A stretch of 64,000 nt of DNA, taken from Flavobacterium sp. WV_118_3 (lineage in GTDB: Bacteria > Bacteroidota > Bacteroidia > Flavobacteriales > Flavobacteriaceae). Positions 26,264 through 34,996 of this stretch are shown here, in pieces (the stretch's first letter is position 1; every line of letters begins with the position of its first letter). The translations under genes were made by a program, and so were the position numbers. The DNA is taken from contig NZ_CP156060.1 of NCBI RefSeq assembly GCF_039778605.1, forward strand, positions 2,666,001-2,730,000, in the 5' to 3' direction. The notes beneath the pieces were generated by a model. The model searched no databases. It was not told the DNA's origin and was given only the letters and a program-made list of their open reading frames with translations.

Positions 26264-26860
26264 ATGGAAAACATCCCAAATCGTATGCCTGTAAGTTCCT
26301 TCCGCTCCAATCTTGAAAGTACCGCTATTCTAATACCCGAAAGTATTGCATTACTGGAAGCACTTTGCCACGAAAGCAGCATTCCAAAAAATAGTTCGCT
26401 TTTAACCGCAGGTAGTATTCCCAAACACTACTACTATGTAGTAAAAGGTCTTTTTGCTTATTATTTCCTGACGGATAACGGCGAAAAGGTTATTAAAAAA
26501 TTCTTTCCCGAAAATACATTTATCGCATCAGCATCGGCATTGCTAACACAAACGCCCGGTCATTTTTCGATTGAAGCTTTAGAAGACAGTGTTGTACTGA
26601 GTATTCCGGCCGATCGTTTTAAAGCATTAGTAGCAGAACGACACGACATCGCACTGTTTTACATCAATTATCTGGAAAAAAACTGGATTATCGAAAAAGA
26701 GATGCTGGAAATTTCTACCAAGTCCGATGATGCTACAATTCGTTATAACATCTTTCTGGATTCCTATGCTGCCCTGTTGCCACGGCTCAAACAACATCAT
26801 ATCGCTTCCTTTCTTGGCATTACACCCACTCAGCTGAGTCGTATCAAGCCAAAACCATAA
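26264..26860 (+). CDS. Crp/Fnr-type transcriptional regulator A
   Basis: Regulator of 198 aa. A cyclic-nucleotide-binding-fold sensor (about residues 25-125) reads SIPKHYYYVVKGLFAYYFLTDNGEKVIKKFFPENTF, and a short C-terminal helix-turn-helix reads HHIASFLGITPTQLSRIK. The Glu-Arg pair for cAMP binding is not evident, so the ligand is unknown. No -7 element matches well; TAATTTAG at 26246-26253 has one mismatch. The secreted esterase gene follows about 140 bp downstream on the same strand and may be its target. Confidence 0.85.
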   Translation: MENIPNRMPVSSFRSNLESTAILIPESIALLEALCHESSIPKNSSLLTAGSIPKHYYYVVKGLFAYYFLTDNGEKVIKKFFPENTFIASASALLTQTPGHFSIEALEDSVVLSIPADRFKALVAERHDIALFYINYLEKNWIIEKEMLEISTKSDDATIRYNIFLDSYAALLPRLKQHHIASFLGITPTQLSRIKPKP

Positions 26861-26898
26861 TCCGGCCTCAACAGCTATAAATGTTTTTCTTTTTTATT

Positions 26899-26916
26899 TC
26901 GGATATTTTTGTCCGA
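26899..26916 (+). promoter_or_regulatory. Esterase promoter -7 element framed by an inverted repeat
   Basis: The exact -7 element TATTTTTG (26904-26911) is bracketed by TCGGA (26899-26903) and TCCGA (26912-26916). A regulator bound to this inverted repeat would cover the -7 region. The promoter match is good; the operator role is inferred. Confidence 0.45.
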
Positions 26917-27000
26917 TTACTGGGCATTGAAATAAAAAATAAAGCCTGATATTTGGAAACCCGTCAAAAATCACTCAAACTAAAAAATAAATACCATTAT

Positions 27001-27849
27001 ATGATACACTCCTTAAAAAATCTGCTACTAGCCTGCTTTCTTCTACTCGCTACTACTATGGTTGCACAAACCCAGGACAAATCATTGATCATTGGAAAAT
27101 CGGACGTTTTATTTTCTAAAATTTTAAATGAAAACCGAAATATCAATATCACGCTTCCGGAAGGATATAATGACGATCCTAATGCCAAATATCCGGTAAT
27201 TTATATCCTTGACGGCGGTATGGAAGAGGATTTTATACATCTGGCAGGAATCGTGCGCTTTAGTTCGCAATCGTGGGTGAATCGTTTACCCGAGTCTATT
27301 GTCGTAGGAATTGAAAATACCAACCGAAGACGGGATTTTACGTTTGCCGTAACCAACATCGATTTTATCGAGAAAGAAGGTTTTAAAAAGAGTAGCTTTC
27401 CGCAATATGGCGGTTCGCAACACTATATGGATTTTCTTGAAAAAGAATTACAGCCGTATATAACGAAAAACTACCGTACCAACGAGCAAAAAACCGTTAT
27501 CGGGGAATCGTTGGCCGGATTAATGGCTTCCGAAATTTTAATCAAACGTCCGCAGTTGTTTAGCAATTATATCATTATTAGTCCGAGTTTATGGTGGGGC
27601 GAACAGGTTTTATTAAAAAATGCCGGAGATCTGCTTACCAAAAATCTAAAAAATCCGGTTACGATCTATATTGGCGCTCCAAGCAAAGCCGAAGATCTGA
27701 AAATGTATCAGGAAGTGGAAGCGCTATACCAGACCATCAAATCACATAAAAATGCAACAGTAATTTTCGATTATATGCCCGATGAAACCCATGCAACGGT
27801 TATTCACCAGGCGGTTTATAATGCCTTTAAAATGCAGTCCAAAAAATAA
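27001..27849 (+). CDS. Exported alpha/beta-fold esterase (enterochelin-esterase-like)
   Basis: Secreted or periplasmic hydrolase of 282 aa of the esterase D/Fes-like group. The ATG at 27001 opens a signal peptide (NLLLACFLLLATTMVAQ); the frame extends back to 26953 without such a signal. Features are NITLPEGYNDDPNAKYPVIYILDGG, the nucleophile elbow GESLAGL and the C-terminal His in DETHATVIH. Candidate substrates are ferric-siderophore esters or other small esters, but the sequence does not decide. It follows a Crp-type regulator. Confidence 0.86.
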   Translation: MIHSLKNLLLACFLLLATTMVAQTQDKSLIIGKSDVLFSKILNENRNINITLPEGYNDDPNAKYPVIYILDGGMEEDFIHLAGIVRFSSQSWVNRLPESIVVGIENTNRRRDFTFAVTNIDFIEKEGFKKSSFPQYGGSQHYMDFLEKELQPYITKNYRTNEQKTVIGESLAGLMASEILIKRPQLFSNYIIISPSLWWGEQVLLKNAGDLLTKNLKNPVTIYIGAPSKAEDLKMYQEVEALYQTIKSHKNATVIFDYMPDETHATVIHQAVYNAFKMQSKK

Positions 27850-28018
27850 ATTTCCGGCTTTATCGCTATTCAAAATGCCACATAGGATTGCTTTTGGGGT
27901 ACCACTTAAAAAAAATAGTTTTTTTCGAAGCAACTATTTCATTTTTCCTGCATCTAAGTTATAATTATATTATGTGTCAAAATAATTATAGTATCTGAAT
28001 TTATTCAGAAGAGCAAAA

Positions 28019-28456
28019 ATGGTTTTCGTAAAAAAAATCAACAGTACTACTACTTTTCAGGTACGTTAGCCGGTTTTACGACCGGGTAGGCCTTTGGAAA
28101 GTTGTATTTTTGAAGGAGACGATCTGGAAACAACTACGCATTTAGGGTTATACAACAACAGTACACTCGCTGGAATTGTTTCCATTTTTGCCTCCTGCCA
28201 CAAATTATTTCCTCAGGTTGGGCAATTTCAGCTCCGGGGAATGGCAGTTTTGAACGAATTCCAAAAAAAAAGATATGGGGAACGCCTTGTTAGCGAAGCA
28301 GAAATCTGTATAAAAGAACAGAACGGTTCCCTCATTTGGTTTAATGCGCGGGAAGCTGCTGTCGATTTCTATAAAAAAATGGGATATGAAATTGTCGGTG
28401 ATGCTTTTGACATTCCAACAATCGGCATACATTTTGTTATGAGGAAAATGGTATAA
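28019..28456 (+). pseudogene. GNAT acetyltransferase gene with in-frame stop
   Basis: Read from the ATG at 28019, the frame encodes MVFVKKINSTTTFQVR, then TAG (28067-28069), then PVLRPGRPLESCIFEGDD and a GNAT domain to 28456. Relatives I recall read VRxPVLRPGKP, so TAG most simply replaces a CAG (Gln). The acetyl-CoA motif reads QKKRYGERL, where the first Gly of QxxGxG is Arg, explained by GGA to AGA. Two changes suggest decay. A shortened protein from a TTG at 28094 would lack the first strand. A 6-4-6 palindrome TCTGAA/TTCAGA (27994-28009) lies just upstream of the ATG. Confidence 0.72.
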
Positions 28457-28513
28457 AAACCTACACGTTTTTCTGGTTTACTATTATTTTCGTAACTTAT
28501 AGAATAAATTTAT

Positions 28514-30115
28514 ATGACTATGTTGCAACGCTACTGTCTATTATTGGTTCCCATGTTTCTTTTTGGCTGCAAAAAGGAACCGGCTGCTATTGCAGACAAA
28601 CAAATTGTACACAAAGACACGGTAAAAGTGGCGCCGCTTGCTTTTCCCGAAGCTATTGCAATTGATTCTACTTATTTTGCCAATAGTTCCGATGTTGTAA
28701 AACAATTCTATAAAAACAACCTGTATAAAACCGTATGGACGCTGGAAAAGGATCGTTCTGCACTAACCGAATCCATTAAAAACATTGAGTTAGATGGCCT
28801 TAACCCGGACGATTATAACTTTAGTACGATTACAGAACAAGACAACAATCATAAAAATCTGGCCGAAAAAGACCGGATCACAAATGATATCCTTCATACG
28901 GAAATCTTCTATAAACTGGCCAGCCATTTGTATAATGGTAAACTGGAACCGACCAAATTATATTCCGATTGGGATATGTATCCGAAAGAGATTGACCTTA
29001 GTCATAAATTACAGTATGCGCTAAAAAACCATACCATTCTGCAAAGTCTGGACTCTTTAAAACCACAACACATTGTCTATTTAAGGTTAAAAGATGCGCT
29101 TCGCAAAATCGAAAGTATGCCCAATGACAATCTTAAACATATTGCTGTTAAGGACAAATTGATTCCTAACGATACCAATGCAGCTATAATCGACGTCAAA
29201 AAGCGACTGGCCTATTGGGGTGATTATAAAAAACCGGACTCCCTGACAAAAATATACGACGATAAAACACAGTCGGCTGTAAAAAAATTCCAGAAACGAC
29301 ACGGCTTAACACCCGATGGCGTAATCGGAAAAGGAACCGTAGCCGCGATGAATCTCTCGAAAGCACAACGAAAAAAACAAATCATAGCCAATTTGGAACG
29401 TTGGCGTTGGTTCCCAAGAGATTTAGGCGAAAGCTATGTAATTATTAATATTCCTGATTTTAATTTATACCTGGTCAACAACAACGATACGATCCAGAAT
29501 CACCGGGTGGTTGTGGGACGCGCCAAAAGACGTACGCCGGTATTATCGTCAAAGTTCAGTAATTTGGTGATCAATCCTACATGGACGGTTCCACCAACGA
29601 TTTTAAAAGAAGACCTGACGCCGTCGGCCAGTAGAAACCTGAATTATTTTGCCTCAACCGGAATCACCATTTACGATATGAAAGGAAATGTGGTTAGTCC
29701 GGAAAATTGGAATGCCGGAAAATCCAACAATTATCGCTATGTACAAAAACCGGGATCCAATAATTCTTTAGGATTAATCAAATTTAATTTTAGCAATAAA
29801 CATCTGGTATATCTGCATGACACCAATCACCGGGATTTCTTTAAACTCAATAACAGAGCGTTAAGTTCGGGCTGTATCCGTGTCGAAGATCCATTTAAGT
29901 TGTCCGGATTTATTCTGGAAAAAGAAGAAAACAACTGGAGTAAGGAACGTGTGGATAAAATGATTGCATCCAATAAAACGCAAAGTATTGTATTGAAAAA
30001 ACCCACCTTTGTGCATCAGCTGTACTGGACAGCATGGATGGACAAAGACGGGCTTCAATTCAGAAACGATATTTATGATCTTGATTTCGAACTCTACGCC
30101 AAATTACGAGATTAG
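28514..30115 (+). CDS. L,D-transpeptidase with peptidoglycan-binding domain (YcbB-like)
   Basis: Lipoprotein of 533 aa that should form 3-3 cross-links in peptidoglycan. It has a lipobox (PMFLFGCKK), an N-terminal scaffold domain, a PG_binding_1 domain near residues 225-280 (SAVKKFQKRHGLTPDGVIGKGT), and a YkuD catalytic domain near 310-470. The catalytic block is HDTNHRDFF followed by SSGCIRV, with Cys near 454. It ends 12 nt inside the 3' end of a second transpeptidase-like gene on the other strand. Confidence 0.92.
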   Translation: MTMLQRYCLLLVPMFLFGCKKEPAAIADKQIVHKDTVKVAPLAFPEAIAIDSTYFANSSDVVKQFYKNNLYKTVWTLEKDRSALTESIKNIELDGLNPDDYNFSTITEQDNNHKNLAEKDRITNDILHTEIFYKLASHLYNGKLEPTKLYSDWDMYPKEIDLSHKLQYALKNHTILQSLDSLKPQHIVYLRLKDALRKIESMPNDNLKHIAVKDKLIPNDTNAAIIDVKKRLAYWGDYKKPDSLTKIYDDKTQSAVKKFQKRHGLTPDGVIGKGTVAAMNLSKAQRKKQIIANLERWRWFPRDLGESYVIINIPDFNLYLVNNNDTIQNHRVVVGRAKRRTPVLSSKFSNLVINPTWTVPPTILKEDLTPSASRNLNYFASTGITIYDMKGNVVSPENWNAGKSNNYRYVQKPGSNNSLGLIKFNFSNKHLVYLHDTNHRDFFKLNNRALSSGCIRVEDPFKLSGFILEKEENNWSKERVDKMIASNKTQSIVLKKPTFVHQLYWTAWMDKDGLQFRNDIYDLDFELYAKLRD

Positions 30116-30814
30116 TTTAGACTTATTCTCATAATTACGTGACGGGTGATAAATAAAAAGACAGGATTTCTCTTTTATTAAATTGATAATTTCTTTGTGA
30201 AGGGCAACCGGAACAGCAGGACATCCCTGACTTCTTCCCAATCGGCCTTGTTTTGAAATAATGTTTTCATTGGCATAATCAGCACCGTGCATCACAACCG
30301 CACGATTGCGCGCATTGTCATTGATGCCATATTCCAATCCATCCAGGCGTAAAGACATTCCGTGTTTACCCTGATATACTTCACCAGTAGCGTAAAAACC
30401 TAAGCTACTCATAAAAGAGTTGTTTTCGTTGGAAAACTGCGTAGCAAATTCGTCACCGCTGTTACGTCCGTGCGATACTACCGATTGCAATAAAATAGTG
30501 TTGGTAGCCATGTCGATCACCCAAAGTCGTTTTTGGGCGGAAGACAAACTAAAATCGATTAAAGTTAAAATATCTTTTTTGATAAGGCCTTGTTCTTTCA
30601 ACTGGTAAAAACCTTCCAATGCTTTGGAAAAACTCTCCAGTTTTGGCATAGCAAACGTCTGGGGATTGAGCGCTGTGTATAAATTTTTAACTTTTAATTC
30701 AAACGAAGCTTTCGCGTTGGCCGCTACTAACTTTGGTGGGTCTGTTTCCTTTGTGCTTAGTGGTTTAAAAGACAACAAAAAAAGGAACAAAACCGGCAAA
30801 ACTTTATAAGCCAT
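30104..30814 (-). CDS. YkuD_2-type murein L,D-transpeptidase catalytic domain protein
   Basis: Exported protein of 236 aa from the ATG at 30814 (MAYKVLPVLFLFLLSF, a signal peptide). A longer frame to 30853 begins upstream of the predicted transcript start and is rejected. The catalytic-type block reads VMHGADYANENIISKQGRLGRSQGCPAVP (His and Cys), and LWVIDMATNTILLQSVVSHG is the first strand pair. It likely acts on peptidoglycan. Its 3' end overlaps the convergent L,D-transpeptidase gene by 12 nt. Confidence 0.85.
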   Translation of the reverse strand: MAYKVLPVLFLFLLSFKPLSTKETDPPKLVAANAKASFELKVKNLYTALNPQTFAMPKLESFSKALEGFYQLKEQGLIKKDILTLIDFSLSSAQKRLWVIDMATNTILLQSVVSHGRNSGDEFATQFSNENNSFMSSLGFYATGEVYQGKHGMSLRLDGLEYGINDNARNRAVVMHGADYANENIISKQGRLGRSQGCPAVPVALHKEIINLIKEKSCLFIYHPSRNYENKSKLIS

Positions 30815-30850
30815 TGATACTCTATTAATTATATTACTGTGTGTCGAGTC

Positions 30851-30881
30851 CAAAAATATAGATAAATTTTAAACAACCAAA
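30851..30881 (-). promoter_or_regulatory. Promoter of the YkuD_2 gene
   Basis: On the minus strand a -33 TTTG (30878-30881), a 19-nt spacer and the -7 TATTTTTG (30851-30858) match the Bacteroidota consensus exactly. It fixes the start codon at 30814. Confidence 0.75.
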
Positions 30882-30984
30882 TGTTTTTTATTATTTACCC
30901 CCTAACTTTAACATTTTAATTTCATTTTATCACAATTTAACATTTAAAACAACATTTATTCTTACAAAACAGAATTAAAAAAAG

Positions 30985-30992
30985 TATATTTG
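30985..30992 (+). promoter_or_regulatory. -7 element of the DUF5916 gene
   Basis: TATATTTG matches the -7 consensus exactly, 22 nt before the ATG at 31015. The -33 region is AT-rich without a clear TTTG. Confidence 0.5.
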
Positions 30993-31014
30993 TTAATTTC
31001 AACTCAAAAATTAA

Positions 31015-33435
31015 ATGAAAAACGTAATTTTTATCGTTTTTATTGCCATAAATGCAACATTTATTTTCGGACAGGAGGTTACACCCGACTTTCAAAATAA
31101 AAAAAGACTTAAGGCTTCACCGCTTAGAAACACTATTATTATCGATGGAAAACCCAACGAAAATGAATGGAAAAATGCGGAATCTGCAACCGGCTTTATC
31201 ACCTTTCAACCCGATAACGGGAACTCCGCACCTTACGAAAAACGTACCGAAGTAAAGGTTTTATACGATGACGACGGTATTTATATTGCCGCCTTTCTGT
31301 ATGATGATCCATCTAAAATTGTGAAAGAAATCACCGAAAGAGATAAATTCGGAACCTCCGATTTTTTCGGTATTTTTATTAATGGTTATAACGACGGGCA
31401 ACAGGATTTTCGCTTTTTTGTGAGTACCGCCGGTACACAAATGGATTGTCTTGCCACCGAAAGCGGAGAAGATTATTCCTGGGATGGCATCTGGTATAGC
31501 AATGTCAATCTGACCGATTATGGCTGGACGGTTGAAATGAAAATTCCATATGCCGCCCTGCGTTTTTCCGAACAAAAAGAACAAATATGGGGCGTGAATT
31601 TTTTTAGGGAAATTCGTCGGGATCGCCAGAAATTCACCTGGAATCGTATCGATAATAAGATCGGAAATACAATTACACAAGCCGGAATTTTAGAAGGAAT
31701 TCAGGATATCAAACCGCCTACCCGTCTCTTTCTGATTCCCTATTCTTCCTATTACATAAACAACAACAAAGCCAATGGTACCAATACCGAGTTTAAAGCC
31801 GGAATGGATATCAAATACGGAATCAATGATTCGTTTACGCTGGATGCAATTCTTGTACCGGATTTCGGACAAACCGCCTTCGACAACGTAGTTCTAAACC
31901 TTGGCCCATTTGAACAACAGTTTAATGAAAACCGACCTTTTTTTACCGAAGGTACCGATATGTTTAACAAGGGAAGCCTACTCTATTCCCGTAGGATTGG
32001 CGGGTCGCCGTCTACTTCACCGGATGTTGGCGAAAATGAAGAAATACAACAATATCCGTCACGGATCAATCTGATCAATGCCGTTAAAATTTCCGGTCGG
32101 ACATCAAAAGGGCTCGGAATTGGTGTGATGAATGCGGTTACCGAAAAAGCCGAAGCGACCATCCGAAATTCCGAAACCGGAGCCATCCGATCTGAAGTGG
32201 TCGAACCTTTGGCCAACTATAACATTCTGGTACTGGATCAGCGTTTCCGCAAAAATTCATCCGTCTCAGTAGTTAATACCAGCGTAATCCGCGAAGGTGC
32301 TTTTCGGGATGCAAACGTGAGTGCTTTCCTTTTCGACCTGAATACCAAAGCCAACACCTATAATCTTTCCGGAAATGTAAAATTTAGTCACGTGAATGAT
32401 TTCGATGGAAATAAAAACGGATATACGGCCTATCTCAACTTTGGGAAAACCAGCGGCAACTATCGCTTTAGCACGAATGCCTCCTATATATCAGACCAAT
32501 ACGACATCAATGATTTGGGAATCATTTTTATGACCAACTATCATAACCTTACGTTTAATGGTAGTTACCGTATTCTAAATCCGAATAAGACTTTTAACAC
32601 CTTTAAAATTAGTACGATTACCTATACCGAACTGGAAAATGTGACCGGAAAACCGCAGGAAGCTTCGCTGGAATTTAATCTGGAAACTACCGATAAAAAG
32701 AATCATTATTTCGGAGCCGGTTTTTTAGTGTCGCCATTTGAAACTTTCGATTTTTACCAGCCTCGCAAAGACGGACGCTATGTCTATAATCCAAAATATA
32801 TGTTTAACTGGATTGATATTTCCACCAACTATAATTATCCTTTTGCTTTGGATGCCAATTTGTTTGTAGATTTTTACGATCAGGACAAACGTCGGAATTT
32901 CGGAATCCGGATTAGTCCGCGGTATCGTTTTAGTGATCAGTTTACATTGATTTACGCAATGGACTGGAACCGTCAAAATAACGAAAAAGGCTGGGTCGAT
33001 TTTGATGCTGATCAGATCATCTTTGCGAACCGAAACCGAAATACGATCGAAAATACTGTAACCGGAAAATTTTCGATTAACAGCCGAATGACCATCAACC
33101 TGAAGGCACGTTATTACTGGTCGTATGCCGAAAATCTTACTTTTCTTACACTAACCAACGAGGGTTATTTTCTTCCCAATGCAACCTATAACGAGAATCA
33201 AAATTCTAATTTTAAAATCTGGAATTTTGATTTATCTTATTCGTGGTGGTTTGCGCCCGGTAGTCAGTTGTCAATTTTGTACCGCAACAACGCAATTCAC
33301 TCCGAAAGACGCTTAAATAAAAATATTATTGATAATTTAGAGCGCACTTTAAGCAACAATCTTAACAACACACTATCAATTAGTTTTCGCTACTATATTG
33401 ATTACAACAATGCCAAAAAATGGTTCAAAACATGA
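31015..33435 (+). CDS. DUF5916 / CBM9-like exported protein
   Basis: Protein of 806 aa with a signal peptide (MKNVIFIVFIAINATFIFGQ). The N-terminal part (about 30-230) resembles a carbohydrate-binding family 9-like domain (IDGKPNENEWKNAE, VKVLYDDDGIYIAAFLYDD, WTVEMKIPYAALRF). The C-terminal part (about 240-806) is the DUF5916 region, with alternating strands that look like an outer-membrane barrel. Function unknown; a role in binding or uptake at the outer membrane is plausible. Its stop overlaps the gpmI start as ATGA. Confidence 0.82.
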   Translation: MKNVIFIVFIAINATFIFGQEVTPDFQNKKRLKASPLRNTIIIDGKPNENEWKNAESATGFITFQPDNGNSAPYEKRTEVKVLYDDDGIYIAAFLYDDPSKIVKEITERDKFGTSDFFGIFINGYNDGQQDFRFFVSTAGTQMDCLATESGEDYSWDGIWYSNVNLTDYGWTVEMKIPYAALRFSEQKEQIWGVNFFREIRRDRQKFTWNRIDNKIGNTITQAGILEGIQDIKPPTRLFLIPYSSYYINNNKANGTNTEFKAGMDIKYGINDSFTLDAILVPDFGQTAFDNVVLNLGPFEQQFNENRPFFTEGTDMFNKGSLLYSRRIGGSPSTSPDVGENEEIQQYPSRINLINAVKISGRTSKGLGIGVMNAVTEKAEATIRNSETGAIRSEVVEPLANYNILVLDQRFRKNSSVSVVNTSVIREGAFRDANVSAFLFDLNTKANTYNLSGNVKFSHVNDFDGNKNGYTAYLNFGKTSGNYRFSTNASYISDQYDINDLGIIFMTNYHNLTFNGSYRILNPNKTFNTFKISTITYTELENVTGKPQEASLEFNLETTDKKNHYFGAGFLVSPFETFDFYQPRKDGRYVYNPKYMFNWIDISTNYNYPFALDANLFVDFYDQDKRRNFGIRISPRYRFSDQFTLIYAMDWNRQNNEKGWVDFDADQIIFANRNRNTIENTVTGKFSINSRMTINLKARYYWSYAENLTFLTLTNEGYFLPNATYNENQNSNFKIWNFDLSYSWWFAPGSQLSILYRNNAIHSERRLNKNIIDNLERTLSNNLNNTLSISFRYYIDYNNAKKWFKT

Positions 33436-34964
33436 AAAAGAAAGTTATTTTAATGATTCTGGATGGTTGGGGAAAATCACCCGATCCTAAAGTTTCAGCA
33501 ATCGACAATGCCAACACGCCTTTTATTGACAGTCTTTATACCCGATATCCAAATGCTTCGTTACGTACCGATGGTCTAAATGTTGGCCTTCCGGAAGGTC
33601 AGATGGGAAATTCCGAAGTGGGTCATATGAACCTTGGTGCCGGAAGAATTATTTACCAGGATCTGGCCAAAATTAATCTGGCCGTTCAGAAAAAAACGTT
33701 AAATAACGAAAAAGAAGTACAAGCCGCTTTCGACTATGCCAAAAAGAACCATAAAGCGGTTCACTTTTTAGGTCTTGTTTCCGATGGTGGTGTGCATTCC
33801 CATACGTCTCATTTAAGAGGTCTGTTGGATGCCGCTCAGGAATCGGGAGTACAAAACGTTTTTGTGCACGCTTTTACCGATGGTCGTGATGTCGATCCGA
33901 AATCGGGTGCGCGCTATATCGAAGATCTTGAAAATTACCTACACCGTTCTAATGCCAAACTGGCCTCAATTATTGGGCGTTATTATGCTATGGATCGCGA
34001 TAAAAGATGGGAACGTATCAAAAAAGCATATGATCTTATCGTAAACGGACAAGGCACACCTTCTACCAATCCGGTATTAAGTGTTTTGGCCAGTTATCAT
34101 AATAATGTGACTGACGAATTTATTGAACCAATTGTTATCGTTGACGAACAACAGCATCCGATTGCTACAGTAAAAGACGGTGATGTGGTGATTTTCTTTA
34201 ATTTCAGAACCGACCGCGGACGTCAGTTAACCGAGGTGTTGTCGCAAAAAGACCTGCACGAGCAAAACATGCACAAACTGGATTTGTATTATGTGACAAT
34301 GACCAATTATGACGATACCTATAAAAATGTTCACGTCATTTACGACAAGGAAAACATTACCGAAACACTGGGAGAAGTCCTGGAGAGAAACCATAAAAAA
34401 CAAATCCGGATTGCCGAAACGGAAAAATACCCGCATGTTACCTTTTTCTTTTCCGGTGGCCGTGAAGAACCTTTTATAGGTGAAAGCCGACTCTTATGTC
34501 CGTCGCCAAAGGTTGCTACCTATGATCTGAAACCGGAGATGAGTGCCTTCGATCTTAAAGATGCGCTAATCCCGGAATTACGAAAAGGTGACGTGGATTT
34601 TGTTTGTCTGAATTTTGCCAATGGCGATATGGTGGGCCATACCGGTGTTATGGAAGCCGCGATTAAAGCCTGTGAAGCCGTTGACATCTGCGTAAAAGAA
34701 GTCATCGAAACCGCTTTGGCAAACGATTATACTACTATTGTAATTGCTGATCACGGTAATTGTGAAACCATGATCAATCCGGATGGTACACCCAATACGG
34801 CACACACTACGAATCCGGTTCCTATCATCTTAGTAGACAAGGAATTACAATTTATCGACAATGGTATTTTAGGCGATATTGCACCAACCATACTAGAGTT
34901 AATGGGAATCGAAAAACCGGCTGCGATGACACAACATTCGCTTTTACATCCGATTCAAAAATAG
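33432..34964 (+). CDS. gpmI: 2,3-bisphosphoglycerate-independent phosphoglycerate mutase
   Basis: Glycolytic enzyme that interconverts 3- and 2-phosphoglycerate using a two-metal alkaline-phosphatase-like site, 510 aa. The metal-binding ILDGWG near the N-terminus, the phosphoserine in GNSEVGHMN near residue 60, HAFTDGRDVDP, and the C-terminal VIADHGNCE and TAHTTNPVP are all present. The ATG at 33432 overlaps the previous stop (ATGA), so it is coupled to the DUF5916 gene, an odd partner for a glycolytic enzyme. Confidence 0.96.
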   Translation: MKKKVILMILDGWGKSPDPKVSAIDNANTPFIDSLYTRYPNASLRTDGLNVGLPEGQMGNSEVGHMNLGAGRIIYQDLAKINLAVQKKTLNNEKEVQAAFDYAKKNHKAVHFLGLVSDGGVHSHTSHLRGLLDAAQESGVQNVFVHAFTDGRDVDPKSGARYIEDLENYLHRSNAKLASIIGRYYAMDRDKRWERIKKAYDLIVNGQGTPSTNPVLSVLASYHNNVTDEFIEPIVIVDEQQHPIATVKDGDVVIFFNFRTDRGRQLTEVLSQKDLHEQNMHKLDLYYVTMTNYDDTYKNVHVIYDKENITETLGEVLERNHKKQIRIAETEKYPHVTFFFSGGREEPFIGESRLLCPSPKVATYDLKPEMSAFDLKDALIPELRKGDVDFVCLNFANGDMVGHTGVMEAAIKACEAVDICVKEVIETALANDYTTIVIADHGNCETMINPDGTPNTAHTTNPVPIILVDKELQFIDNGILGDIAPTILELMGIEKPAAMTQHSLLHPIQK

Positions 34965-34996
34965 AAAAAGCTCCGAATGGAGCTTTTTCTATTTTT
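34957..34996. terminator. Bidirectional terminator between gpmI and the CoA-hydrolase gene
   Basis: A perfect 18-bp stem, AAAAATAGAAAAAGCTCC and its complement, with loop GAAT sits between convergent genes. Confidence 0.9.
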
